From positions 62,001 to 126,000 of the forward strand of contig JAKOWB010000276.1 in assembly GCA_029781795.1 (NCBI GenBank): 64,000 bases of DNA, written 5' to 3'. The notes below the pieces were generated by a model. It was not told where the DNA came from. It did not search any database and saw nothing but the letters and a program-made list of their open reading frames with translations. Each line of letters begins with the position of its first letter. The stretch's first letter is position 1. The translations under genes and the position numbers were made by a program. The stretch comes from Pseudomonadota bacterium. GTDB taxonomy: Bacteria; Pseudomonadota; Alphaproteobacteria; Kiloniellales; JACOMY01. Shown here piece after piece: positions 9,193 through 18,258 of the stretch.

Positions 9193-9206
9193 AAGCAGGA
9201 GCGTCA

Positions 9207-9698
9207 ATGCGCCTCACCAGTTTCACCGACTACGGACTGCGCGCGCTGATGCTGCTCGCGGCCAGGCCGGATCAAAGCCTCCGCATCGCCGACCTGGCCC
9301 GCGAACTCGCGCTGTCGCATGACCATCTGGCCAAGATCATGCTGGAGCTGGCGGCCGCGGGTGTGGTGGCGACGCAGCGGGGACGCGGCGGCGGCCTGCG
9401 TCTGGCGCGCCCGGCGGCGGAGATCCGCCTGGGCGAGGTTACGCGCCTGCTGGAGGCGCGCCAGGCCATGGTCGAGTGCTTCCGCGCCGATGGCGGCGCC
9501 TGCAACCTGACGCCACGCTGCCGGCTGAAGGGGCATCTGGCCATCGCGGAGGAAGCCTTCTATGCCGCGCTCGACCGCGCGAGCCTGGCCGACTGCGCGC
9601 TCCGCGAAGTGACCAGCCGGCCCGGCGACGGCGCACCGCTCTCGGCAGGTCGGCGGGCGGCCGCGACCCGCGTTGCCGCCGCGTCCTCGAAGTCCTGA
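9207..9698 (+). CDS. nsrR: Rrf2-family NO-responsive repressor NsrR
   Basis: 163-residue Rrf2 protein. The N-terminus MRLTSFTDYGLRALMLLA and the winged HTH with HDHLAKIMLELAAAGVV are typical of NsrR. Three cysteines in ECFRADGGACNLTPRC (C91, C99, C105) have the number and spacing used to ligate the NO-sensitive Fe-S cluster. This is a C-x7-C-x5-C pattern, close to characterised NsrR proteins. The start has AGGAG five bases upstream. Divergent from a RIC/YtfE gene, the classic NsrR target. The Ala/Arg-rich last 30 residues look disordered. Confidence 0.92.
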   Translation: MRLTSFTDYGLRALMLLAARPDQSLRIADLARELALSHDHLAKIMLELAAAGVVATQRGRGGGLRLARPAAEIRLGEVTRLLEARQAMVECFRADGGACNLTPRCRLKGHLAIAEEAFYAALDRASLADCALREVTSRPGDGAPLSAGRRAAATRVAAASSKS

Positions 9699-9865
9699 CC
9701 GGACCTCGAGCAGCCGATGATCCGCCGAGAGCCTGTGCGCGAGGGTGTGACATGCGCTAATCGCGGCTGCCATCGACGCGGGTGACTGTAAACTTGCCTG
9801 GCCACTGACCAGCGTCGGGAACGTCAGGGTTTCAAGGTCCACGCAGAACCGGGAGAGGTGTCGCC

Positions 9866-10738
9866 TTGGGAGAGATCCTCCGGTTCGCATCCAGTGGCGG
9901 CATCTCGATCGTGGCCGAGAGCTTCGGTACGCCATCCGAGAGAACTGCCCTGCTTGCGCACGGCGGCGGGCAGACGCGGCATGCCTGGGGCGCGACGGCG
10001 CGCAGCCTGGCCAAGCGCGGCTGGCACGCGCTGGCGATCGACCAGCGCGGACACGGCGACAGCGGCTGGTCGAGCGACGGCGACTATTCGCTGGAGCTCT
10101 TCGCCGGCGATCTGCTGACCATCGCCGACAGCCAGGCTGTGCCACCCGTACTCGTCGGTGCCTCGCTCGGCGGCCTTGCCGGCCTGCTGGCCCAGGGCGA
10201 AATGGTGCCGGCCGGCCGCCGCGGCTTCTCGGCTCTCGTGCTGGTCGACGTGACACCGACGGTGGAGCGGGACGGGGTCGAGCGCATCCGCGGTTTCATG
10301 ACGGCCTACATGGAGCAAGGCTTCGCCAGCCTCGAAGAGGCCGCGGAGGCCATCGCGACCTACCTGCCGCATCGGCCGGCGCCGCGCAGCCTCGAGGGCC
10401 TGCGCAAGAACCTGCGTCTCGGCAAGGACGGGCGCTATCGCTGGCACTGGGATCCGAGCTTCGTCCGCGGCCGCCCCGTCGGCGACTTCATGCGCACCTA
10501 CAGCGAGCGGCTGAAGCGCGCGGCCGAAGCGATCGCGGTCCCGACCCTGCTGGTGCGCGGCGCTCGCAGCGAGGTGGTCAGCGACGAGGGCGTGCGCGAG
10601 TTTCTCGCCCTCATGCCCACGGCGAAGCATGTCGACATCCGCAATGCCGGCCACATGGTCGCAGGCGACGAGAACGATAGCTTCAGCGGCGCGGTGCTCG
10701 ACTTCCTCGCGGGGCTGGGCGCCGGCCCGGCGGGCTAG
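9866..10738 (+). CDS. Alpha/beta hydrolase
   Basis: 290-residue alpha/beta hydrolase of the epoxide-hydrolase/esterase type. It shows an oxyanion-type HGGGQTRHAW near residue 32, DQRGHGDSGW, the nucleophile elbow GASLGG, and a C-terminal catalytic His in NAGHMVAGDE. The start is TTG at 9866, with GGGAGAGG about eight bases upstream; no ATG fits in frame nearby. It converges with the enoyl-CoA hydratase gene to its right with only five bases between the stop codons. The substrate cannot be told from sequence. A role in the neighbouring acyl-CoA pathway is possible but unproven, because it is on the opposite strand. Confidence 0.88.
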   Translation: MGEILRFASSGGISIVAESFGTPSERTALLAHGGGQTRHAWGATARSLAKRGWHALAIDQRGHGDSGWSSDGDYSLELFAGDLLTIADSQAVPPVLVGASLGGLAGLLAQGEMVPAGRRGFSALVLVDVTPTVERDGVERIRGFMTAYMEQGFASLEEAAEAIATYLPHRPAPRSLEGLRKNLRLGKDGRYRWHWDPSFVRGRPVGDFMRTYSERLKRAAEAIAVPTLLVRGARSEVVSDEGVREFLALMPTAKHVDIRNAGHMVAGDENDSFSGAVLDFLAGLGAGPAG

Positions 10739-10743
10739 GCCGC

Positions 10744-11544
10744 TCAGTCGCCGCTGTAGGACGGCTTGCGGCGGGCGAAGATGGCGTCGAGCGCCTCGCG
10801 ATGGTCGCGCGTGTGCTGCACGATCGACTGGAAGGCCGCCGCCATCTCCAGGCTGCGGGACAGGTCGACGCCCTGCGAATCCCGCACCAGGCGCTTGGTC
10901 AGCCGCGTCGCGCGGCGCGGCTGGGCGGCGATCCGCCGCGCCAGGTCCAGCGCGGCCGGCAGGAGGGCGTCGGGCGCCACGACACGAGAAACCAGGCCGA
11001 TGCGCTGGGCCTCCTCCGCCCCGACCTCGTCGCAGGTCAGCGCCATCTCCATCGCCTTCGAATAGCCGACGACACGCGGCAGGAACCAGGCGCCGCCGTC
11101 GCCGGAGATCAGCCCGACGCGCAGGAAGCTCTCGGCAAAGCGCGCCCGGTCCGAGGCGATGCGGACATCGCACATCGTCGCCATGTCGCAGCCGGCGCCG
11201 ATCGCCGGGCCATTCACGGCGGCGACGAGCGGCACGTCGGCCGCGTGGAAGGCACGCGGCAGAAGCTGGATGCTGTGGCGATAGGCCTCCTGCATGTCGG
11301 ACGGACTGCCGGCGAACATGGGATGCGTCCCGTCGCGCATGTCCTTCAGGTTGCCGCCGGAGCAGAAGGAACTGCCGGCACCGGTCAGCACGGCGCAGCC
11401 GACGGCGAGGTCGCGACTGGCCTCTTCCAGCGCGGCGATGAGCGCGTCGACCATCGCCTGCGACAGGGCGTTGCGCTGCTCCGGGTCGTTCAGCGTCAGC
11501 ACGGTCACCGGGCCGTCGCGCTCGATCAGCAGGGGAGCGGTCAT
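10744..11544 (-). CDS. Enoyl-CoA hydratase/isomerase family protein
   Basis: 266-residue crotonase-fold enzyme that would hydrate or isomerise an enoyl-CoA thioester. Oxyanion-hole signatures are SFCSGGNLKDM (about 60-70) and NGPAIGAGCDMATMCD (about 110-125). Start ATG at 11544 lies in the ATGA overlap with the upstream acyl-CoA dehydrogenase gene, so it is the last gene of the leftward acyl-CoA operon that begins near 23.3 kb. The specific substrate is unknown. FAESFLRVGL near 140 places a Glu-like side chain in the catalytic region, consistent with an active hydratase. Confidence 0.92.
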   Translation of the reverse strand: MTAPLLIERDGPVTVLTLNDPEQRNALSQAMVDALIAALEEASRDLAVGCAVLTGAGSSFCSGGNLKDMRDGTHPMFAGSPSDMQEAYRHSIQLLPRAFHAADVPLVAAVNGPAIGAGCDMATMCDVRIASDRARFAESFLRVGLISGDGGAWFLPRVVGYSKAMEMALTCDEVGAEEAQRIGLVSRVVAPDALLPAALDLARRIAAQPRRATRLTKRLVRDSQGVDLSRSLEMAAAFQSIVQHTRDHREALDAIFARRKPSYSGD

Positions 11545-12566
11545 CGCGTTTCCTCGTCAGCGGCATGGGGGGACAGGGGGGCGATCATCGGCCAGAGTCC
11601 GTCGCCACCGGCGGCGAGAGCGGCCGTGCCGATCAGGGCCTCGCAGCGGCCCTGCGAGATCCAGGCGTCGCGCCAGCTCCAGAGGCGCGTGGTGAAGCGA
11701 TGCAGCGGGTGCTCCAGCGTCAGGCCGATGGCGCCGAGCACCTGGTGAGCGACGGCGGCGACCCGGGTCGCGGCGCGGCCGGCCGTCGCCTTGGCGGCCA
11801 GCCAGCCCAGACCGGGCCCCTCCTGTCGCAGTTCCAGCAGCGCCGCCTCCAGGGCCGAAGCGGTGAGCGCGGTCTCGGCGGCGGCATCGGCGATCAGGTG
11901 CTGCACCGCCTGGAAGCGGCCGATCGCCTGGCCGAACTGCACGCGGTCGCGGGCGTGCGTCAGCACCATGTCGAGCACGCTCTCCATCGCGCCGGCCATC
12001 GCAGCGACTGTCAGGGTGGCCCCCAGCGCCGTCACGCGCCCGGCGCGCAGTCCCGCGGGAAGCGCGGGGCTCTCGCCGGCCTGCGCGACGGCCAGGAGCA
12101 CACGCTGCTCGCCGGCCAGGCCGGTGACGACCTCTCCCGCCGCGACCGGCATCGAGACCAGCCGGTCGCGACCCTCTTCGTCCCCGGCGATCACCAGGAC
12201 AGAGGTCGCCCCCGGCCCCAGAGCGGCATCGAGCAGCGGACCGGAAAGACGGCCGGCGCCATCCAGCCGGTGTCCGGCCGGCGGCGCCAGCACCGCGGAG
12301 CCGGGCGTCAGGCCCATGCCGGCAGCGTCGGCCACCAGCTCGGCCAGCAGCATCTCCACCAGGGGCAGCGGTGCAGCCAGGCGGCCCCAGGCGCGCGGCA
12401 GCACGGCGACCTCCGCCGGCTGGCAGTCGGCGCCGCCAGCGGTTTCCGGCAGCAGGGCAAGCAGCAGCCCCGACTCCACGAGGCCGGCATGCAGGCGCTC
12501 GGCATCCTCGGCCTGGGCCAGAAGCCGCTCGGCGCTCTCCTCCAGCAGACGGGCCAATTCGCTCAT
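11541..12566 (-). CDS. Acyl-CoA dehydrogenase, small subunit-like (probable heteromeric partner)
   Basis: 341-residue, divergent acyl-CoA dehydrogenase homologue. The middle flavin-binding beta domain is degenerate and Ala/Gly-rich. The C-terminal helical domain is recognisable (HARDRVQFGQAIGRFQAVQH, then AAVAHQVLGAIGLTLEHPLHRF). It lacks the usual YEGT block, and I see no convincing catalytic Glu. It is translationally coupled to a full-length dehydrogenase (12563-13711) and to the hydratase gene. In steroid and terpenoid catabolism such pairs form alpha2beta2 dehydrogenases in which one subunit is catalytically poor. I infer the same here. Confidence 0.88.
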   Translation of the reverse strand: MSELARLLEESAERLLAQAEDAERLHAGLVESGLLLALLPETAGGADCQPAEVAVLPRAWGRLAAPLPLVEMLLAELVADAAGMGLTPGSAVLAPPAGHRLDGAGRLSGPLLDAALGPGATSVLVIAGDEEGRDRLVSMPVAAGEVVTGLAGEQRVLLAVAQAGESPALPAGLRAGRVTALGATLTVAAMAGAMESVLDMVLTHARDRVQFGQAIGRFQAVQHLIADAAAETALTASALEAALLELRQEGPGLGWLAAKATAGRAATRVAAVAHQVLGAIGLTLEHPLHRFTTRLWSWRDAWISQGRCEALIGTAALAAGGDGLWPMIAPLSPHAADEETR

Positions 12567-13711
12567 CTGAGGCCCAGCTCCCGGGCGACGATGCCCTTGA
12601 GGATCTCGCGCGTGCCGCCACGCAGGCTGAAGGCGGGCGAGAAGAGGATCGCGTCGGCCAAGGCGTGCTGCAGCGGCGTGCCGTCCAGCCGGGGCACGAC
12701 GGCGACCAGCCGGCGCACGACCTCCGGGATCTCCTGCTCCAGCGTCGTGCCGATCTCCTTCATCAGCGCCGCGCTCGCCGCCGGGGACTGGCCGCGGTCG
12801 AGCAGGCCGGCGATGGCCAGCGACATCTGCCGCACGGACATGAGGCGCACCACCAGGCGGCCGATCTCCTGCGTCGCGTTGGCGTCGTCCTGGCCCGCCA
12901 GGGCGTCGACCGCCAGGCGCAGCAGGCCGAAGGTGCTGAGAAAGCGGTCCGGCCCGCTGCGCTCGAAGGCCAGCTCCTCGGTGACGAGGCGCCAGCCCTC
13001 GCCCTCGCCGCCGAGCAGCGCGTCGGCGTCGACTTCCACGTCCTCGAGCAGGACCTCGTTGAACTCATGGATGCCGTTGGTGAGCTGGATCGGCCGGACC
13101 GTGAGCCCCGGCAGCCGCAGGTCGACGACGAACTGCGACAGCCCGGCATGGCGGTTCTTCTCCGCGGGGGAGGTCCGCGCCAGCAGGATCATGTAGTCGG
13201 CATGGTGCGCGTTGGTGCTCCACAGCTTGCGGCCGTTGATCCGCCAGCCTGCCCCATGCCGTTCCGCCCGCGTGCGGATCGACGAGAGATCCGAGCCCGA
13301 GTCGGGCTCGCTCATCCCGATGGCGAAGCCGCAGCGGCCGGCCGCGATCGCCGGCAGGATGCGCTGCTTGAGCGCCGCGCTGCCATTGCGCAGGATCTGG
13401 GGACCGGACTGCCGATCGCTGATCCAATGCGCCCCCAGCGGCGCGCCGCCGGCCAGCAGTTCTTCCAGCACCACGAAGCGTTCCAGCGCGCTGCGCTCGT
13501 GACCGCCATAGTCGCGCGGCCAGGTCATGGCAATGTAGCCGCGCGCCCCACAGCGTTCGGAGAAACCGCGGTCCCAGGTGGTCCAGGTCTGGCGCCCCAC
13601 AGCAATGCGGCCGGCCGCCGCCTCTTCGGCCAGGAAGGCGCGCACCTCCCGGCGCAGGTCGTCGCATGACGGGGGCAGGGCCGGAGGGTGCAGGTCGAAG
13701 CGGCCGCTCAT
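12563..13711 (-). CDS. Acyl-CoA dehydrogenase, catalytic subunit-like
   Basis: 382-residue FAD enzyme introducing an alpha,beta double bond into an acyl-CoA. The beta domain carries IGMSEPDSGSDLSSIRT and WRINGRKLWSTNAHHADYM. The helical domain contains LAFERSGPDRFLS, whose Glu sits where IVD- and ChsE-type enzymes keep their base. The end reads FSLRGGTREILKGIVAREL, with the MCAD-type Glu replaced. The start at 13711 (MSGRFDLHPP) overlaps the AtuA stop in ATGA; the open frame further upstream is antisense read-through. Pairs with the smaller dehydrogenase immediately downstream, probably as a heterotetramer. Confidence 0.92.
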   Translation of the reverse strand: MSGRFDLHPPALPPSCDDLRREVRAFLAEEAAAGRIAVGRQTWTTWDRGFSERCGARGYIAMTWPRDYGGHERSALERFVVLEELLAGGAPLGAHWISDRQSGPQILRNGSAALKQRILPAIAAGRCGFAIGMSEPDSGSDLSSIRTRAERHGAGWRINGRKLWSTNAHHADYMILLARTSPAEKNRHAGLSQFVVDLRLPGLTVRPIQLTNGIHEFNEVLLEDVEVDADALLGGEGEGWRLVTEELAFERSGPDRFLSTFGLLRLAVDALAGQDDANATQEIGRLVVRLMSVRQMSLAIAGLLDRGQSPAASAALMKEIGTTLEQEIPEVVRRLVAVVPRLDGTPLQHALADAILFSPAFSLRGGTREILKGIVARELGLR

Positions 13712-15483
13712 GGCGCGGGCCCCGGCACCGGCATGGTGAGCAGGATCTGGGCGAAGGTCTTGCCCAGGGGATCGTTGCGCAGGGACGCGGTGCCGCCGCC
13801 GTCGAGCGCGTTCTCGAGCACGAAGTTCAGCGCGCCGAGGCCAGGCACCTCGTAACGGCGGACCGGTCCGCCGGCCAGATGGCCGAGCCATCGGCCCACG
13901 GCCTCCGGCGTCAGCACGCGGCGCAGCAGCGGCAGGTCGTCAGGTCGCCGCGCGATGATGCCGATATTGACGGTGTTGCCCTTGTCGCCGCTGCGTCCAT
14001 GCGCCAACGCGATCAGCGGGACGCTGTTCCCGCCGATCGGCAGCTCCGTCCCACCCTTGGCCGCGGGCGAGGGCGTCTCAGGTGGCGCGACCTGCGAGGC
14101 GGCCGTCGGCGGGACCGACAGGGATTCGCCGTCGAGCGCGACCCGCGGCGAGATCATGGCCTTCGGCACGAGGCAGGAGAAGAGCCGCACCACCGGCATC
14201 ACGTCCGGTCGACCGCCAACCAGACTGCAGCGCCCCGGCGCCATCGCGGTTCCCGCCGGCGCGATCTCGCGGGAGAAGACCTCGACCGCCTCGCGCCGGT
14301 CATGGTGCACGTCGATCCGCAGCATCACCTCGCGGGTCGCCCAGGCCTCCGGACGGGCATGCGGGCCGAAGGCCTCCTCGCTGCCGATGAGCTTGATGCT
14401 GCTGCGCCGATAGTCGCCAAGGCCGCGCGCCGCGAAGAGCCGCCGCGTCCGGGCCAGGATCGATTCGCCGACACGCTGCGCCTTGGCGGCCGCCTCGGCG
14501 CCGACGATCGTGAACATCGCCGTCGCGCGGAAGCCGTCGCCGAAGGTCGCGCTGACCTTGTAGTCCGGCCCCGGCGCCCGGCCGCGCGCACCCTCGACCA
14601 GGACCCGGCCGGGCCCGTCGGGGGACAGGCGTACCTGGGTGAAGTCGCAGGTGACGTCCGGCAGCAGATAGGTCGCGGGGTCGTGCACCTCGTAGAGAAT
14701 CTGCTCGGCCACTGTCGCCGGCGTCACCAGCCCGCCGGTGCCTGCCGGCTTGGTCACCACGAAGCTCCCGTCGCGGCGGCACTCAACGATGGGGAACCCC
14801 ATGTCGTCCCAGCCCGGCACCTCCCGCCAGTCGGTGAAGAGACCGCCGGTCGCCTGGCAGCCACACTCCACGACGTGCCCGGCCAGACTGCCGGCGGCAA
14901 GCCGGTCATAGTCGTCCGGCGCCCAGCCGAAGGCATGCAGCAGCGGACCCAGAACCAGGGCGCTGTCGACACAGCGGCCGGTGATGACCACCTGCGCGCC
15001 GCCGGCCAGGGCCGCCGCGATCGGCTGCGCGCCAAGATAGGCGTTCACGCTCCACAGATCCTGCGGCAGCGCGCCGCCGTCCTCCATCGCGCGCAGGCCC
15101 ATCTGCCGCAGCTCGCCGGCGCGGGCGAGCAGGTCGTCGCCTTCGACCACCGCCACGCGGAGCCGCAGCCCGAGGCTCTCGGCCAGCTTCAGGAGCTCGT
15201 CCCGGCAGGCCGCGGGATTGACCCCGCCGGCGTTGCAGACGACCTTCACGCCGCGCTCGACGAGATCCGGCAGGACCTCGGCCATCACCGGACGCACGAA
15301 GTCCCTGGCGTAGCCGGCCTGGGGATCGCGCGCCCGTGCCCGCGCCAGGATCGACATGGTGACTTCGGAAAGATAGTCGAACACCAGTACGTCGATCGGC
15401 CCGGCCAGGAGCTGCGCCGCCGCTGCGGGCGAATCACCCCAGAACCCCGCCGCGCAGCCGATGCGGATCACGTCACCGTTCAC
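13708..15483 (-). CDS. atuA: AtuA-family protein (acyclic terpene utilisation, DUF1446)
   Basis: 591-residue protein of the AtuA family. The first 440 residues are the DUF1446 domain (IRIGCAAGFWGDSPAAAAQL, LAFDYL-type segment, VVCNAGGVNP, VITGRCVDSALVLGPLLHAFGW). The last about 100 residues form the AtuA-like C-terminal domain (LAHGRSGDKGNTVNIGIIAR, then LNFVLENALDGGG). AtuA is needed for citronellol/geraniol use in Pseudomonas, but its biochemical role is unknown; in many bacteria it is linked to acyl-CoA carboxylases, as here. Start ATG at 15483 overlaps the biotin-subunit stop (ATGA). The assignment as atuA in the strict sense depends on the neighbouring carboxylase substrate. Confidence 0.88.
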   Translation of the reverse strand: MNGDVIRIGCAAGFWGDSPAAAAQLLAGPIDVLVFDYLSEVTMSILARARARDPQAGYARDFVRPVMAEVLPDLVERGVKVVCNAGGVNPAACRDELLKLAESLGLRLRVAVVEGDDLLARAGELRQMGLRAMEDGGALPQDLWSVNAYLGAQPIAAALAGGAQVVITGRCVDSALVLGPLLHAFGWAPDDYDRLAAGSLAGHVVECGCQATGGLFTDWREVPGWDDMGFPIVECRRDGSFVVTKPAGTGGLVTPATVAEQILYEVHDPATYLLPDVTCDFTQVRLSPDGPGRVLVEGARGRAPGPDYKVSATFGDGFRATAMFTIVGAEAAAKAQRVGESILARTRRLFAARGLGDYRRSSIKLIGSEEAFGPHARPEAWATREVMLRIDVHHDRREAVEVFSREIAPAGTAMAPGRCSLVGGRPDVMPVVRLFSCLVPKAMISPRVALDGESLSVPPTAASQVAPPETPSPAAKGGTELPIGGNSVPLIALAHGRSGDKGNTVNIGIIARRPDDLPLLRRVLTPEAVGRWLGHLAGGPVRRYEVPGLGALNFVLENALDGGGTASLRNDPLGKTFAQILLTMPVPGPAP

Positions 15484-17435
15484 GGCGCCCCCTCCGCCGG
15501 CGGCGCATCAGGCCTGATCTCGACCAGGAGCTGCCGGGCGGAGACCTGCTGCCCCTCCACGACCGCGATGCGCAGCACCTCGCCCGCGACGGCCGCACGC
15601 ACCTGCATCTCCATCTTCATCGCCTCGATCACGCAGGCAACCTGGCCGCGCGCCACCCGTTCGCCGATGGCGAGGCCGAGCTTCAGCAGGCGGCCCGACA
15701 AGGGCGCCAGGACGCGCCCGTCACCGTCGTCGGCGGGCCGCTCGCGGCCCGCCATGGCATGCCGGAATCCCTGCGCCGCCGTACCGCCATCGACATGCAC
15801 GCCGGCTTCGTCGCAAGCCACCTGGAAGCGCCTGAGCACGCCATCCGCCAGGCAGACCAGCGTGGCGCCGTCGAAGGCCTCGACATCGAGCAGCAAGGCG
15901 CTCCCGCCGGCCTCCGCCTCCACCCGTCCGCCGCGCAGGCGCCGTATGCGAACCGGCCCGCTCTCGAAGGCCACGGTCCAGCGGCCCGGCCCGGCCCGCC
16001 GCCAGGCTTCCGGCGCCTCTCCTCCGGGCCAGCAGACAACCAGGGCGGCGACCGCGGCGAGCAGCGGATCGGGACCGTCCGCAAGCGCGAAGCTGTCTAG
16101 AAGACCCGTCGTGGCGCCGCCGGCGACGAAGGTATCGTCGGCGAGGACACGCTGCAGCAGGGTTTTGTTGGTCGCCACACCCAGCAGCACCGTATCGCGC
16201 AGAGCGGCGGCCAGGCGACGCCTCGCCTCTTCGCGGTCGCGACCGTGCGCCACGAGCTTCGCCAGCATCGAATCGTAGTGGGCGGTGATCTCCTGGCCGG
16301 CAGCCAGCGCCGCATCGACGCGAACGCCGGCCCGCTCAGGCGCGCGCCAGGCAAGGACGCGCCCGGTCTGCGGCAGGAAGCCCTGCGCCGGGTCCTCGGC
16401 GCAGAGCCGCACCTCGATCGCGTGACCTTTGAGGGTGACCTCGTCCTGCCGGAAGGGCAGCGGCTCGCCGGCGGCCAGCCGCAGCTGCAGCGCGACGATG
16501 TCGAGGCCGGAGACCATCTCGGTGACCGGGTGCTCGACCTGCAGGCGGGTGTTCATCTCGATGAAGTAGAAGTCGCCGTCCGGCCCCATGATGAACTCGA
16601 CCGTTCCGGCGCCTTCGTAGGAGACGCTGGCGGCGGCGGCGACGGCGGCCTGCCCGAGCCGGGCGCGCAGTTCAGGATCAACGGCCGGCGAAGGCGTCTC
16701 CTCGACGACCTTCTGGTGGCGCCGCTGCACCGAGCAGTCGCGCTCGCCCAGATGCACGACGCCGCCGTAGCGGTCGCCCAGGATCTGCACCTCGATGTGA
16801 CGCGCCGGCTCGATCGCGCGTTCCAGGTAGACACGGCCGTCGCCGAAGGCATTGGCGGCCTCCGAGCGCGCCGAGCGATAGGCGGCGAGGAAGTCGGCCG
16901 GGCCGCCGACGCGGCGCATGCCGCGCCCGCCGCCGCCGGCCGCCGCCTTGATCATCACCGGATAGCCGACGCCCGCCGCCCTGGCGAGCAGTTCGCTGTC
17001 CGGCAGTCCCTCCTCCAGCGTGGCGCCCGGCACGCAGGGGACACCCGCCGCCGCCATGCGCGCCCTGGCCGCCGTCTTGTCGCCCATGGTGGCGATGGCC
17101 TCTGCGGACGGGCCGATGAAGACCAGCCCGGCCTCGCGACAGGCGGCGGCGAAAGCCGCGTTCTCCGCCAGGAAGCCATAGCCCGGGTGAATCGCCTCGG
17201 CACCCGCCTTGCGCGCGGCGGCGAGGAGGCGATCGATGGAGAGATAGGAGTCGCGGGCCGCCGCCGGACCCAAGGGCACAGCCAGGTCGGCATCCCGCAG
17301 GTAGGGTGCGCCGGCGTCGGCTTCGGAGAAGACCGCGATGGCAAGGTAACCCTCGTTGCGCAGCGTGCGGAGGACACGGCGCGCGATCTCGCCGCGGTTG
17401 GCGACGAGGACGGACGAGAAGGGCGTCCGGCTCAC
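15480..17435 (-). CDS. Acyl-CoA carboxylase biotin-containing alpha subunit (AtuF/LiuD/MccA type)
   Basis: 651-residue ATP-dependent biotin carboxylase fused to a biotin carrier. N-terminal biotin carboxylase domain (VLVANRGEIARRVLRTLR; ATP-grasp loop AAAGGGGRGMRRV; RDCSVQRRHQKVVEE; FIEMNTRLQVEHPVTE). A central BT-type domain follows, and a C-terminal biotinyl domain has EAMKMEM with the biotinylated Lys about 35 residues from the end. It works with the carboxyltransferase encoded at 18259-19869. The family includes geranyl-CoA, 3-methylcrotonyl-CoA and propionyl-CoA carboxylases, and sequence by eye cannot separate them. The AtuA neighbour and the absence of an HMG-CoA lyase gene here favour a terpenoid acyl-CoA. 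Confidence 0.93.
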   Translation of the reverse strand: MSRTPFSSVLVANRGEIARRVLRTLRNEGYLAIAVFSEADAGAPYLRDADLAVPLGPAAARDSYLSIDRLLAAARKAGAEAIHPGYGFLAENAAFAAACREAGLVFIGPSAEAIATMGDKTAARARMAAAGVPCVPGATLEEGLPDSELLARAAGVGYPVMIKAAAGGGGRGMRRVGGPADFLAAYRSARSEAANAFGDGRVYLERAIEPARHIEVQILGDRYGGVVHLGERDCSVQRRHQKVVEETPSPAVDPELRARLGQAAVAAAASVSYEGAGTVEFIMGPDGDFYFIEMNTRLQVEHPVTEMVSGLDIVALQLRLAAGEPLPFRQDEVTLKGHAIEVRLCAEDPAQGFLPQTGRVLAWRAPERAGVRVDAALAAGQEITAHYDSMLAKLVAHGRDREEARRRLAAALRDTVLLGVATNKTLLQRVLADDTFVAGGATTGLLDSFALADGPDPLLAAVAALVVCWPGGEAPEAWRRAGPGRWTVAFESGPVRIRRLRGGRVEAEAGGSALLLDVEAFDGATLVCLADGVLRRFQVACDEAGVHVDGGTAAQGFRHAMAGRERPADDGDGRVLAPLSGRLLKLGLAIGERVARGQVACVIEAMKMEMQVRAAVAGEVLRIAVVEGQQVSARQLLVEIRPDAPPAEGAP

Positions 17436-18247
17436 CGCTTGCTGCTCCAGGAAGGCGCCCGCTTCTCGCGGAACGCGGCCGCTCCCTCTGTGCCTTCCGC
17501 GCCGCGGTAGGCGGCGGCGAAGGTCTCGGCGGCCAAGTCGAGCAGAGCCTCGTGTCTAGTCACCTGCGCCTCGGCGATGAGCCGCTTGCTCGCGGCCATG
17601 GCGCCGGGGGCGCAGCGGTCGATGCGGCGCAGCACCGCCGTCAGGGCCGCTTCCAGCGCGGCGCCATCGGCGCAGCATTGATGCACCAGGCCGACCCCCG
17701 CCGCCTCCGCCCCGCTCAGGCTCGCCGCGGTCAGCGCCAGGCGGCGCGTCTCGGAGGGGCCCAGACGGCGGACCAGGAAAGGCACGATCTGGGCGATCGG
17801 GATGCCCAACGTGGCCTCCGGGATGCGGAAGGTCGCGTCCTCGCGCGCGATCGCGATGTCGGCGACGCAGACCAGCCCCATGCCGCCGCCCAGGGCAAAG
17901 CCCTCCACCACGGCGATGACGGCCTGCGGCGCCTGGTCGATCAGGGTCAGGATGCGCCCGGCGCGGCGGTTGCGCGCGACCAGCGGATCGCCGTCCTCGG
18001 CGTGCTGGATGGTATCGCGCTCCTTCAGGTCGCCGCCGGCCGAGAAGGTGCCGCCGGCGCCGCGCAGCACCACGGCGCGCAGGCTGCGGTCGTCCGCGAT
18101 GGCGGTGAAGACGGCTTCGAGCTCGCTCCACATCCGGGCGCTTAAGGCGTTGCGCAGCTCCGGGCGGTTCAGCGTCACGTCGAGTCGCCAGCCCTCGCGC
18201 TTCAGCAGCAGCGTCTCGCAGACTGGCAGGGGTGAGCCGCTGGCCAT
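17432..18247 (-). CDS. Enoyl-CoA hydratase (AtuE/LiuC-like position)
   Basis: 271-residue crotonase. Signatures: TLNRPELRNALSARMW, the first oxyanion segment TFSAGGDLKERD, and the second VEGFALGGGMGLVCVADIAI, followed by FRIPEATLGIPIAQI with the catalytic-region Glu. Start chosen at ATG 18247 (MASGSPLPVC) with GAGAGG upstream; a longer open frame runs into the carboxyltransferase gene and is not used. It sits between the two carboxylase subunit genes, the position of AtuE (isohexenylglutaconyl-CoA hydratase) or LiuC (methylglutaconyl-CoA hydratase). It would hydrate the carboxylated product. Confidence 0.9.
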   Translation of the reverse strand: MASGSPLPVCETLLLKREGWRLDVTLNRPELRNALSARMWSELEAVFTAIADDRSLRAVVLRGAGGTFSAGGDLKERDTIQHAEDGDPLVARNRRAGRILTLIDQAPQAVIAVVEGFALGGGMGLVCVADIAIAREDATFRIPEATLGIPIAQIVPFLVRRLGPSETRRLALTAASLSGAEAAGVGLVHQCCADGAALEAALTAVLRRIDRCAPGAMAASKRLIAEAQVTRHEALLDLAAETFAAAYRGAEGTEGAAAFREKRAPSWSSKR

Positions 18248-18258
18248 CCTCTCTCCGT